This document shows, in pieces, positions 1 to 12,174 of a stretch of 64,000 nucleotides of DNA. Within the stretch, counting starts at the first letter, position 1. Each line of letters begins with the position of its first letter. The position numbers and the translations under genes are program-made. The notes below the pieces were generated by a model. It made no database searches. It had not been told where the DNA came from and worked only from the letters and a program-made list of their open reading frames with translations. The stretch is from NCBI GenBank assembly GCA_033807695.1, contig CM066306.1, forward strand, positions 3,286,001-3,350,000, written 5' to 3'. The stretch is from Daedaleopsis sinensis (lineage: Eukaryota > Basidiomycota > Agaricomycetes > Polyporales > Polyporaceae).

Positions 1-1574
1 GGGCGCGTCGGCGCCGCTGAGCGCATCTCGGTGTCCTCCTGGATAGGACCCCCAGGGAACAAGGGCAGTGTGTGGTAGGGAGTGTCGGCGGGCAGGGGCA
101 GACTCGCGGTGGACCCACGATCTGGCACGCCTGGCGGCCGCATCGGGCGAGGGGACACTATCGTTCTTGACGCGTCGGGGGAGGAGAATGGGCGGGAGAA
201 CAGCGGCAGCGCGTTCGATGATGACGGGCCTCGGGGTGACTGTGGACGGGGATGCTGTACGGGACGCGGCGAGTGGAAATGCGCACTCGATGATGAGGGC
301 TCAGACAGGTCCATGAAGTCAGGGACAGATCCCCGAGCTGCTTTTGAGTCGCCCACAGAGGTCAGGGGGGAGGATATTGTTGAGGAGCTGCCGCTTTCGG
401 AAGAGGAGCTTGCTATGCTGTCGTCGAACACTGACCTCGTCGAGTCTGAGCGTGTGTCCACGGAACCCATGCAGGACAGGCGGGGTGGGGGGTCAGAGTC
501 ATGCACAACAGCGGAGCCCTGGGAGTGAGCTGTGGAGGTTGAGGCGGAATATGACGGTTGGCGGCTTGGCATGTAAGGCAGAGGAACCTCTCTTGGGGAG
601 TCAAAGGAGGCGTGTCGTCTGGAGAAGGAGGAGGAGGCGCGGTGTGCGAGGGGAGGGCGGGCGGAAGGAGGGGGGAAAGGAAGAGGAGGAGCTGCGAAAA
701 GGCGACGAGGGAATGGATCAGTGACGGAGATCAGATGAGCGCAAGGCGGACCAGTCAGACTCGTCGGCAGAAATGATTCGGGATGCGACTGCACGGTCGC
801 CCTCTGCCGGTCACCCGACGGTCGACCACTCGGCAACGGGCCTGATAAGAACTCAAAGTCAAAGCCAAAAGGTAATCGCCCGTGCCCGGCCTCCCTTTCA
901 TTCGTCCACGGCCTCTCGACCTCTCTCTGCGTCTTCCACCGCGACGCCGCAGACCTCATCGTCCTGCGCCCCCGCTCTCTGGCGTCTTGTTATCGGCGCC
1001 GATCAGCCAGCGCCGATTCGGCCACCACCACGCTTCATAGTCGGAATACAGCTACCTTCTGACGTGATCACCATCCCTTCGCGGCCTCTTTCCACATTTC
1101 TCAGGGTGTCCGCGACGGAGACAAGTACAATCCGACTCTACGGTGTGGGAAGCACATGTGGGAAGGCTTACCTTCTCTTGCCTTGTTGCGCTCGCCCTCT
1201 CTGCCCATGCTTCGTCTCTCCTGGAGATAATCACTATCTAGCATGTTCTCCCGCGACTCGTAGTCCTCAGCGTAGTCGCTGCTGTCGATCGCACAGGCGT
1301 AGTCTTCGCGAAGAAAGGGCGCGGACGACTCGACCTGGGGTTTGCGCTCGACCTGTGGCTTGCGCGTCGCTTGGCGTGGTGAGTCAGAGTTTTTGACGAG
1401 GGATAGTCGCCCGAGCGAGGACGCGAGTCCCTCGGACTCTGGTGTTGACACTGAGGATGTGTCGCTGGTGAGTGAGGGCACTGAGGAGGACGAGGACGAC
1501 GAGTGCTCGAGGGGGACAGGGGGATGAGAGGGTGTGGACGACGACGATGGTGGTGGTTGGCGGTGAAAGGGCAT
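1..1574 (-). CDS. Ser/Pro-rich protein, partial (runs off left edge)
   Basis: I do not recognise this gene. The minus strand carries a long low-complexity reading frame starting at an ATG at 1574. It is rich in Ser, Pro and Arg, with runs such as SSSSSSS and phospho-site-like patches, and has no visible enzyme motif. Exon 1 (1172-1574) ends in a clean GTAAGC donor in phase 1. The frame resumes at 691 after a TTTTCGCAG acceptor in the matching phase and stays open to base 1, so the C-terminus lies outside the window. The implied intron (692-1171, 480 nt) is long for this genome and may hide a further exon. Codon use and composition argue for real coding on this strand rather than the plus-strand frames. 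Likely intrinsically disordered, perhaps regulatory; no function is claimed. Confidence 0.55.
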
Positions 1575-4500
1575 TATGGGACACCCACGCTGCACGGACA
1601 AAGATGGGGAGCGGTGGGGCTGTTTGGTGTGATATACGTTGGATAACGGGAGGGACGGGCTCTTGGGCAGGTTCGGTCCTCTTCTTTCGTACGCACGGTG
1701 GCACTGACCCCAATCCTCTGCCCGGCGTCTCCGACTCGACCTGGCCTCTTCGAATGATGTCATCCTGTGCAACCCTGCCCTCCTCCATCTCCAGACGCCC
1801 GAACGCTCCTCCATGCCCCGCCCTGGAGACGCTCTCACAACAATATTCCGTCGCTACTCTTTTACCCGACTACTACGCCCACACTAAAGCGGTCTAGAGC
1901 ACGGTCTTTGTACCCTCGAATGAACATCAGATGCGGTCGCATCGTCGGGTCATTTCTTGCGGTCTCGTGCTCGCGCCCGACACCATCTCACCTGCAGCAA
2001 ACTTCTCCATCTCCGATTGCGCGGACACGGTATGCTTGAATTCCACTTATGCCTCTCTATTGCCCCACAGCCGGCTCAGAACGAGCACGGTTGTCGGACG
2101 TACGGCATGACGTGAATCACTGTCATCGGTGCTAAGACGGCCTCGTTGAGGGACAGCAAGCGGCGGGACATGGACTGCATATTCGTTTAGGTAACGAACT
2201 ACAAAACCAGCATGCGTACTACGCCAGTCCGTGCAATCATAAGTGCTCCCGCTCCTGTCCTCATCTTCTGCACACAGGAATGAGCACGCCCCGCACTGCA
2301 TGAGTCGAGTGGAGATGGAGTCGAACTGCCAGTCAGCTGTACGTGATGGAAGTTATTACTCACGTACGTTGATTCTCCTTGTCTTTGAGGTGCCAGTGCG
2401 AAACCCCCTGAATGATTCTGCACGCACCTAGTGGGTGCATATCTTCATCAAACCGAACATGATGGAAGTTCTTTTCGAGGTCCGCACGGAGACGAGAACT
2501 TATCCTCCTTGAGCCCGTTCTACATATCTAGAACCGAGCGTTCGGCGCAAATGCATTTACCCGGCCACACCTTGGCCACACTGTTACATACCAGCTGCAA
2601 GCTTCTTGCGGCACATGCCGCTGCGAACAAGCTGTCAAACTTACTTACACGGACAACGTCCTACAACGTTAAGTACAGCAGTCGCATAATGACGTCATTA
2701 TTACCAGTGGTTGAGCGAACGACCAGCAGTTCAGTGCCACTTTGCCTCGGATCTTGCCTGGCGAGCCATGCCAAAGTGGCCTCTTCCATGTGCACTTTTG
2801 CGATGAATCGATGAACTCGGTGTTTACAGGGACTGGCACTGCCCGCAAAGGCCCTGCGCCGTGCGGTACAAACAGGCACATGCTTTCATGACATCCTCCA
2901 CTGCCACCAGGACGGATCGATTAGACCCGCCGGTCCTAGCTAAGGCCCAAGGCCTGAGGAGTTCATTGTACGAACTTGCACGTTATTCTCGCGCTCGGCC
3001 GAACTGCATGCTTACACACCGGTACCCTAAGGAATCGCAACGGAAACAAACACCAGTGAGCCCCTGCGTTTCCTCCGTGTCAACCTCTGCCCGACATCCG
3101 CTGACGAACACTCTCGCATTCAACACAGTTTGCCGGACGTTTCCACTCCAGATCCGAGAGGACCGGCTTGACGGACGACCCAGAACTCTGCCCTCTGATT
3201 CTCCCGATACGAAACGCGCAAGAACGTCTGCAGTTGGAGCTGTCTTGGGCGGCGAACGCGGTTAACGTTCAGGACAAGCCTTCCTAAGCCTCAGGCTCCA
3301 TATTCAAAACGGCGTCTGCGCAAATTTCACCCGGAGCCCACCGCCAGCCTCACTCTGTGCATGACCTCGAGCGTCCAGCGCTCAGCGTCGAGCACGCTCT
3401 CCAATTTCCCAGCTGCGTACGAGTGCCCCTAGGGCTCCATGTCATGGCGAAGTTCGAACCATAACATTGAAACCCCAGAACGCTAGCACACGCGCACGAC
3501 AACATGCGATCGATGCAATCTCCGAGTCGCTCGTGGTATCGACACGGCCAACATCAGCGTGCTCCGCTATTACCGCACGCCATGGTCCACGCAGGGGGCA
3601 GTGTCCGAGGTCGTCAGTAAGTACTCTTTGCAGTAGTTGATCATGCATACTCAGGTTATACATTATACATATATGAGCAGGCCCTTTCTCCGCCGGGGAT
3701 TAAGTTAAGTTGGTGCGACTTGGAGTGAGTGCACCCGGCCGGCCGGGCCCCGCTTCGTGTGTCCCTGCCCCCCTGAGATCGACGCTACAGACGAGCCCGA
3801 ATCGGACGGGGAGTGAGATCTACTGAACTAGAGTTGATGGCTAGTGTCTGACCTCGACTGACGCGAGAGCCGGTAAGTACAAACGAGTCGCAACTCTTTA
3901 GGAAATTCTTGCCATGGTGAACTTAAGCCCAGCCACGGTGTTGACAGTGTCGTTCCGCACATGAGAGCGACATCCTGCTTCATTGGCCCTGGTGCCTGTC
4001 AGTGTGGGGATGTGAGAGGTAGCATGGAGGCTCGTGGAGGGCATTCTGACCGCTTCACAGTGGCTCTGCTATTGAGTCCTGCCGGCGGCGTGTAGATCGA
4101 ACGCGGCAGGTGTGGGCAGCCACACTGGTAAAAGAACGGCGACGAACACCCCAGGCTTTAAATTTAGGACGATTGCTGACAAGGCAAACCTTCATGATGC
4201 AGAAGCAGGTGGTACAGGCTAGAAGCCCACGAAGAACAGTTCGAAGAGGACTATTATCAGAGCGAAGCCGCGAGCTTGAGCCTCAGGCAAACGGACAAGC
4301 TCGCGTATGCTGTAGTCGAAATGCTTTCCGTGGTGTTTCCGACTGTGGACGATTGAGACTCGAAACATCAGCATATCAGATCGTACGTGCTGCTGAAATA
4401 GTTGACCTCGAGCTCAATCACTGGCAAGCGGCGAATACTCATGAAACATGGACAGCAGGAATAACTTCCCGGATGTAGATGGAAATCACATACTGCTGTT

Positions 4501-4801
4501 TGCCTATGTCTTTGCTTCGAATTTCAGTGCGGTGGTAGTTTTATGCGAGTTCACATATCACCCAGAAGTTAAACGTTAAAACTCTGAAGGGAGCTCGAGG
4601 AGGAGGAGAGAGGAGAGAGGAGGAGGAGATTAGACATATATGAGTCGGCTTAGATTCGAACAGAGGATTTACATTGAGCGTTTAAACGCCCACCAGGATA
4701 TAGGCGCCGCATGGCAAGATCTCGGGCCGGGTGAGCAAATGAGTCTCGCCGGGGTTGTCTGCAACTTGTCCTTCAGTGCTACGTCTGCGGCTGCTCTTGC
4801 T
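1575..4801. other. intergenic, no convincing gene
   Basis: About 3.2 kb. Short open frames exist on both strands, but none shows splice-consistent extension or a recognisable domain. A GA-rich stretch (GGAGGAGGAGAG type) lies at about 4595-4632 just before UTP25. Confidence 0.5.
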
Positions 4802-7310
4802 ATGGCTATTGACAACTCAAGCTCTACGACAACGCGGCTGTTGACTCTCCTCAACGTCTCCGCGACAAAGGCCGGCAAACGGAAACGCACTTACGAAGAG
4901 AGCAAGCCTGGAGAAAAGTTGAACAAAAAACGCGTAGTGCGCATTGCGGAAATAAATGAACCAAGTCAAAGTGTCGAAGCTACCGAAGCCCCAGCGGCCG
5001 ACACGGGGAAAGCTAGCGCTGCTGACGAGGAGGTGGATGTGACGGAAGACGAGCCGGGTACGCAGGCAAGTTATGATAGTCATGCTTTCATACTGACTAG
5101 CGTTGTGTCCAGCCACGGCGGACCCATACGAGAGACACTTCGGATTGTCTCCATATGCATTGACGGATCGCTCGCGGGAGGCTGCAGATCAGAGGGCGTG
5201 GACGAACAGTCGGACGAAGCGTGGAAAGCTAGGCAGCGTGGTCGAGTCCACACTGAAGGAGGTCCAGGCGTCGTCCGCGACCGAGGACTCGAAGCTTCGG
5301 GTATGTCTTTGCATTGTGATTTATAGAGAGGTTGGGTAGAGTCTGTTCTGATCTATGCCAGATATCCGGAAAGCTGAAAGAGCATTTAGAAGCTAGGCAG
5401 GCAAAGCTTCCCCGAGGTGCGCGCATCACTACTATCCCTGTCTAGGTTTCCAACACGGCGTTGTAGAGGTCGTGGAAATCCAAAACGACTTACTAGACGT
5501 GCTATCGTCGTACAAGGATCTGTATGCGACGCGATCGACCCCGGAGACCCAAGCAAGCTTCCGTGAAGCTATTACTCTTCATGCATTGAACCACATCACC
5601 AAGTGCGTACCCGTGCATTCGCTTCGCCTATGTCCTCACACAGCGCAGAAAGCGTCGTCGTATCCTGAAGAACGATGAACGAATTGGGCATGCTACCAAA
5701 GCAGGCACTCCGCCGCCGGAAGACGTCCAAGACCAAGGCTTCACGCGTCCCTCTGTGCTCATCCTCCTCCCATTCCGCTCCTTCGCGCTGCGTTGGATGT
5801 CTGCACTGACGACACACACCCCATCGTCGCATTACCAAATCGAGAACCATTCGCGCTTCCAGTCGGAGTATGGGCTACCCCCTGGTGCCGAAGACAAGCT
5901 CGCGAACGCAGAACCAGGGACATATCCACGCGACCACGTCGAGATGTTCAAGGGGAATGTGGACGATAGCTTCCGGCTGGGCGTGAAGATCACGAAGAAG
6001 AGCGTCAAGCTGTTCGCTGATTTCTACGCTTGTGACCTGATCATCGCCAGTCCGCTCGGTCTCAGGATGTCGATAGAGAAGGAGAAGTAAGTCGACGTAG
6101 CCTTTGTCCAGTGCATTCCGGCTCGTTAACCTTGTTACAGGAATGCAGACTTCCTTTCGTCCATCGAGGTGCTCATCGTTGATCAGATGGACGCACTCAC
6201 CATGCAGAACTGGGAACATGTACAGGTAGGCAAAGGAATAGCGTTTGCTTGAGTGGTGCTCATGACTCGCATTAGTTCGTGTTCAACAACCTGAACCAGA
6301 TGCCGAAGGAGTCTCACGACGTGGACTTCTCTCGCATCAAGCCGTGGTACCTCGATGGACAGTACGGAGGCATTCACTCGCTATTCTCTCACCTCGGCTG
6401 ACATGCATACACCGTAGTTCTGCATATTTGCGCCAAAGCATACTTCTGTCGGCATACGAAACTCCCGAGACGCGCGCCGTCTTCAACCATTCTCTGAAGA
6501 ACGTTGTCGGTCGGATACGTACTGAACGCAGGTGGTCCCCTATTGACGTTCCCGAGGGAATAGACCAGGTCAGTCATTTCTTGATCGTGTACATTTGATT
6601 TCTCATCCCGCCGCAGAACTTCGTGCAGTTCGATTGCAGCAACCCCAAGGATGAACCTGACAAGCGCTTCCAATTCTTCACAACACAGGTGAGAGACTTG
6701 TGTATGTCGTCATGTTGTAGACCATCATCTGAAGATACCTTGCTTCCAGGTGCTTCCTGCTGTACTCAAATCAGCGGTTCAGAGCGCGAATACTGTCGTC
6801 TTCGTGCCTTCCTCGCTTGATTTCATTCGGGTGCAAAATCACTTCCGCAAGAATGTCGCCACCTCGTTCACTGTGCTTTCTGAGTAAGTCATCGCTGTCG
6901 ATATCGAGAAGCTTCTTTAACACCGGGGCGCAGGTACTCGTCGAATCAAGACATCTCTCGTGCACGGCAAGCGTTCTTCTCGGGCAAGAAAGCGTTCCTG
7001 CTAGTCAGCGAGCGGTTCCATTTCTTCCGCAGGCAAGCTTGGGCTCATCACACATCTGGCCCTTAGTCGTTGCTGACGAGCTCGCTATACGCATAGATAC
7101 AAGCTCAGGGGGATCCGGAATCTCATATTCTACGGCCCTCCAGACCACGCTCAGTTTTACACTGAGTTCCTTTCCTACCCGTTCTTAGACGATGGTGTGG
7201 ACGCCTCCGATGTGACGTGCCGCGTTTTGTATTCGAAATACGACTGGCTGCGGCTGGAGCGTATAGCAGGTACTGAAGGCGCATCCCAACTCATCAAGAG
7301 GGACGTCTGA
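4802..7310 (+). CDS. UTP25: U3 snoRNP-associated protein UTP25 (Def homologue)
   Basis: UTP25 is a DEAD-helicase-like (enzymatically degenerate) component of the small-subunit processome, needed for 18S rRNA maturation in the nucleolus. Twelve exons join in frame to 637 aa: 4802-5057, 5113-5300, 5362-5416, 5467-5602, 5649-6086, 6141-6225, 6276-6361, 6418-6568, 6617-6688, 6750-6883, 6934-7032, 7097-7310. The N-terminal third is acidic and basic-rich. Conserved blocks include the ALNHITK region, [26 protein letters not shown] and the C-terminal [11 protein letters not shown]. Yeast Utp25 is about 720 aa. The start at 4802 was chosen because conservation begins there; an in-frame ATG at 4640 is possible. 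The third intron could instead end at 5445, but that would be only 29 nt. The last intron (7033-7096) has a GC donor. Confidence 0.9.
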
Positions 7311-7797
7311 ACCTCATGAATGTACACAACCTGGCGCAATACATGATATAGTCTGACGTACTTGTTAGTATAATTTGCTGAGCGACCCCAGCGTGCAGTC
7401 AGGTAGAAACCGGGGTTTTCTTTTTGGCAATCGGAACTTCCATCTAGTATTTGAGCGCCTGGGCGCTTTGCTGTGAATGCCGTCACGTGAACTTTCGTCG
7501 CGCGTTGACGCGACTGGAGTCTGGACGCGTCGTATCCGAGTCGCGTAGTATCGCTTGTTGAGCCTTTGCCACCACCACCACTAGTCGTGTCTCCATCAAA
7601 AGAGTACTTTCTGCCTATGCTATCGCTCGCATAACGCGTCATAGTATCTTGTTTTCGATCTGCTTAACCAATACCCTACCAGAATCTCGCGCTTCGTTGC
7701 TCTTGAGCTCTGCTCGTCCTTGTCCTGCAACCTTCGACGACAAACCCACAGCAACAAGTCATTCTTCTCTTGTACACGGCTGTACGGATCCAAGGCG
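7311..7797. other. UTP25-TOP3 intergenic region
   Basis: Head-to-tail spacer of 487 bp holding the UTP25 3' end and the TOP3 5' leader. It includes a pyrimidine-rich stretch before the TOP3 ATG. No gene seen. Confidence 0.5.
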
Positions 7798-10700
7798 ATG
7801 AAAGTACTTTGCGTGGCCGAGAAACCATCCATCTCGAAGTCAATCACGCAGATACTGTCGGGAGGTCAATTCACCACAGTGAGTTGTACATATATGCACA
7901 TGCAGGATGGTGTCGCTAAGTCATGCTCAGCGCAATAGCCGTAACAAATACATCAAGAACTATGACTTCTCATATCCCCAGACGAACTCCTCATTCACGG
8001 TCACCGCTGTAACTGGGCACGTTATGGACTATGACTTCGCTCCCATGTACTCGAAATGGACCTCCTGTGACCCGTTTCTTCTGTTCGAAGCTCCCATCGA
8101 TTGCAAGGTCAAAGAAGACGCGAAGACTATCGCCGAAAACTTGAAAACAGAGGCCGCCCGTGCACAAATGCTGATGATTTGGACGGACTGTGATCGGGAG
8201 GGAGAGAACATTGGGGCCGAGATTATGAAGATCTGCCGTAGGGCGAACGCGAACATAACTGTGAGGCGAGCGAGGTTCAGTGCCATCATAGCGCAGTACG
8301 TGTCCTTCTACTCGTTCTTCTCTGTTCAAGAACAAAGCCCGCCCCAGGCAGATCCACAATGCAGCACAACATCCGGTACAGCTCGATATGGCGCAGGCGA
8401 ATGCCGTCGAGGCTCGCATCCTCCTCGACCTCCGAATCGGCTCCGCGTTCACCCGCCTGCAAACTCTGAGCTTGCAACGAAAGTATGACGCCCTGAAAGA
8501 CGTTATCTCCTACGGTACGGACTTTCCGTGACTGCTCGGATACTCGCCTTCAACCTCACTCTGGTAGGTCCTTGTCAATTTCCTACCCTCGGCTTCGTCG
8601 TCGCTCGTTACAACAAGGTCAAGAACTTCAAGCCCGAGCCGTTTTGGTTTATCTACCTTTCCTTGACACGGCCGGCGTCCGACGACGACGAGCCTGTAGA
8701 CACGGCTTTCTCTTGGCGCAGGGGGCATCTGTTCGATCTGCCAGCAGCATGGGGTATGTATGAGGCTGCACTCGAGCATGCTACCGCTCGGGTGACGAAA
8801 GTGACCTCCAAGGAGACCAAGAAATGGTGAGGGGACTAGAAGACCGATGCATGCTAGCATTGACTGTGGACCAGGAAGCCGCTGCCTCTTACTACAGTCG
8901 ATCTGCAGAAGGCGGGGTCGAGACTGCTCAGGTTATCGCCCAAGCGAATCCTTGACGTGAGTACGAGAACTCTGGTATGCAAGTAGTACTGACTCCCCTT
9001 GGCAGATCGCCGAGAAACTGTATCAGCAGGGTATACTCTCATATCCTCGCACGGAGACCGACGTATTCGACCCTCAGTTTGACTTCATGACACTCATCGG
9101 GAAACAGACCGCAGATCCCGCATGGGGAGGGTTTGCGAACAGGTCCGTTGCCAGTATCTCTCCATGACCTTTTTACTTGCCAACATTTTTCGGGGTATCT
9201 CTATAGGCTACGCGATGGCGGGTTTACTCCTCCACGTCGAGGCAAGCACGACGATCACGCCCATCCACCTATTCACCCAACTGCGTATGCCGGTGGCCTC
9301 GCCGGTGACGAGAAGAGGGTTTACGAGTACATCACCCGTCGCTTCCTCGCTTGTTGTTCGAAAGACGCGTTGGGTTGGCAGACCACAATCGATGTCAAGT
9401 ACGGCGACGAGGAATTCTATGCCACAGGTAAGCCTTCATGATGTGGCCACAGCCTTCAGATGGTCTCATGGACGATCAGGCCTCACCATTCGCGAGAGGA
9501 ATTACCTCGAGGTGTTCCCCTATGACAAATGGTCGGACAAAGAGATCCCGCAGTTCCAGGAGGGAGAGATGTTCGTCCCAACGGAATGTCGACTCGACGA
9601 GGGCCAGACATCAAAGCCGACGCTGTTGACAGAAGCTGATCTCGTGAGCCTCATGGATGAGCATGGCATTGGTACGCAGCCTACGAAGGCCGATAACAAC
9701 GGTTGACTTATTTTGCGCAGGCACGGATGCGACGATTGCACAGCATATACAAACTATCGTCGACCGCGGCTATGTTATCGAGCGCATGCAAGGTGCGACC
9801 AAGTATCTTATTCCATCGACACTGGGGATAGGATTGGTGGAAGGCTATGACTCCATTGGATTTGAGCAGAGTCTGAGTAAGTCCGAGCTCAGACGAGAGG
9901 TATATCTGCCCTTCGATCGCATATAAGCGCAAATTGCTGACATGCATGATAGACCGAGCGCCGCATGGTGGAGATATGTGAGGGTTTGAAGCGGAAGGAT
10001 GAGGTACTTGCGGAGAGTATCGTGAGGTACCAGGAGATGTTCGTGAAGACTCGGCTCGAGTTCCAGAAGCTCATTGACGTGGGTGGCAAGTTGACTCGGT
10101 TCGGAATTGTGCTAAATGCTCATATAGGCGGTTGGTCGTCGCATCAATGGCCAAGGTCTCATTCCAGATATTGATCTGGGAGAAGCGCATGATAGCGATG
10201 ACGATGACGCAGGCGGTGGGGGAGGCGGTGGGGGAGGCGGAGGTGGTGGCAGAGGCGGGAGAGGCGGGAGAGGCGGTGGAAGGGGTGGTCGTGGTACAAC
10301 AACGAGAGTAAGAGGGGCAGCTAGAGGCAGCGCACCCGCTCGAGGAGCAACCGCGACGAGAGCAAGACGTGGTCGAGGTCGAGGCGCTGCATCCACCTCG
10401 ACCAACCATGCTCCACCTTCACCTCCACCGCCCCCTGCAGCCGTACCTACAGCATTGGCCGGGAATGACAGCGACGAATGTGAGTCCCAAGTGCCATACA
10501 ATCATGCTGATTGACTGAGGCTCTGTAGACTGGAGCGACTCTCCTCCGCCTCCTCCTGCTCCTGCTCTCGCTCGTGCGCCCGTCCCACCTCGTTCAACTA
10601 TCTCTAGGAACCCCCCGCCTTCAAGTGCAGGGTCCAGCCCCCAATGCGAATGCGGGATCCCTGCCGCAGAACGCACGGTGACGAAAGAATCCGCGAACAA

Positions 10701-11753
10701 GGGCCGGAAATTCTGGACTTGCGAAAACAAGACATGCCAGTTCTTCCAGTGGTTCGATGGGCCGTCCGGGACGTCGTCCTCCACTCCCGCTTCGAACACG
10801 TTCGCATCGACTTCGCGCGCTCCTTCGGCTTCGTCCTCTGTCCCCGCGAAGCGACCATTCGGTTCGAATGGGGCTGCGGCAAACGTCGGCTCGCAGAAAC
10901 GCTGCCAGTGTGATCTGACCGCGGTGCTGAAGGAGACGAGCACGGGGGCGAACAAAGGCAAAAAGTTCTGGACGTGTCCGAACCAGTCGAGGCAGGCTCA
11001 GTGCCGATTCTTCGAGTGGGCTCTGGACGACGATGATGTTCCACAGAGGAGTTATTCTACCTCAAGCCATACCGCCACCAATTATGGCGGCGGCGGCGGT
11101 GGAGGCGGAGGTGGAGGCGGAAGCGGAGGCGGGGGGAGTGGCGGATGCTTCCAGTGCGGTGAAGAAGGGCATTGGGCGAGCGGTGAGATATTCCGTCTTA
11201 CACCTGTTCTATCTTGGTCTGTGCTCATCTATCGCGCATCATTCAGCTTGCCCAAATAGTGGCCCTACGGCGAAACGGACGAAGAGCTATGGTGACGCAA
11301 GTGGTGGCGGAGGCTCGTCTTCGACCTGCTTCAAGTGCGGCGAAGAGGGACACTACAGCAGTGGTACGTTCTTGGAACTCCTCTCCTATTGGACGTACTC
11401 AGACCTGGTCGCGCGTGTTGGTAGCTTGCCCAAATGGTCGGCGCGACCAAGGTGGTTCGTCCGACAATGCTTGCTTCAAGTGTGGGAAACCAGGCCATTA
11501 CAGCAATGGTAAAGCTCAATCCATCACAGATTGTCTTTCCTGATGCTGATCCCTACATGCTAACTCCCTTCTAGCCTGTCCAGGTCCCGGAGGTAGCAGC
11601 GGGAGTGGCGGAAGAGCTAGTACGTCCAGGTCCAGGAAGACGTCAACCGCGCGAGGAGGTAAACGAGGTCGGGGAAGAGGTGGCAAGACCGGGTCTCGTG
11701 GGAGGAAGAAATCGACATCGAGTTTTGCTGCAGATGATTCTTATGACTTTTGA
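7798..11753 (+). CDS. TOP3: DNA topoisomerase III with GRF and CCHC zinc fingers
   Basis: Type IA topoisomerase that passes single strands and, with a RecQ helicase, dissolves recombination intermediates in the nucleus. Fifteen exons join in frame to 1064 aa: 7798-7878, 7931-8295, 8348-8514, 8568-8826, 8875-8956, 9006-9142, 9207-9427, 9480-9671, 9721-9899, 9953-10078, 10128-10479, 10529-11182, 11247-11363, 11425-11508, 11575-11753. The TOPRIM domain (residues ~1-150) has the DCDREGENIG acidic motif. GPCQFPTLGF follows, and the catalytic tyrosine is in ILSYPRTETD (about Tyr331). The C-terminus carries a Gly/Arg-rich linker, two GRF zinc fingers (about 760-800 and 846-890), a poly-Gly run and three CCHC knuckles, then a basic tail. 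This resembles metazoan TOP3-alpha more than budding-yeast Top3, which lacks the zinc fingers. Confidence 0.93.
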
Positions 11754-12174
11754 CCGACGTGCATCACAGATTCCACCCCGGGCATTTTTGGACCACTTCA
11801 ACGCTACAGACCGTCGTCGTTTCACTCCGGGAGACCTTGTATAATCATATCATTCATTGACATTTGTAGAATTGTTCGAGCTACAATATCATTTGGCATA
11901 TCATCGTTCTCCGATCCTGGTCGGTCTATCCCCCTCGTTCGGTAGGGCCTCATTGTCTGCCCAGGGAATGCTAGGTAGAGTAATGGGAGACTAAGTGTCG
12001 CTGTGTACTCAAATAGAAACCAATAAGTCATCAGCTCCGGACCGACCCGATGATGGGTGTCAAGTTTCAGAATCAATACATCGCGCGCCGCCAGCGAGAC
12101 AGATACTTACTTTTCTTCCAGTCCCAGCGTGCCCAAGCCACCATCCTCCACTGCTAAGCACGACTACGATCAGG

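Noticed and set aside
82..528. Plus-strand open frame at the left edge
   Set aside because: The opposite strand has a longer, splice-consistent Ser/Pro-rich frame across the same bases.
2861..3265. 134-codon plus-strand frame in the first gene-free region
   Set aside because: No domain, no splice-consistent neighbours, and composition like the surrounding non-coding DNA.
5601..5650. Apparent missing base at a UTP25 donor
   Set aside because: Using the acceptor at 5648 (CGCAG) gives AAA AAG CGT in frame with a normal 46-nt GT-AG intron.
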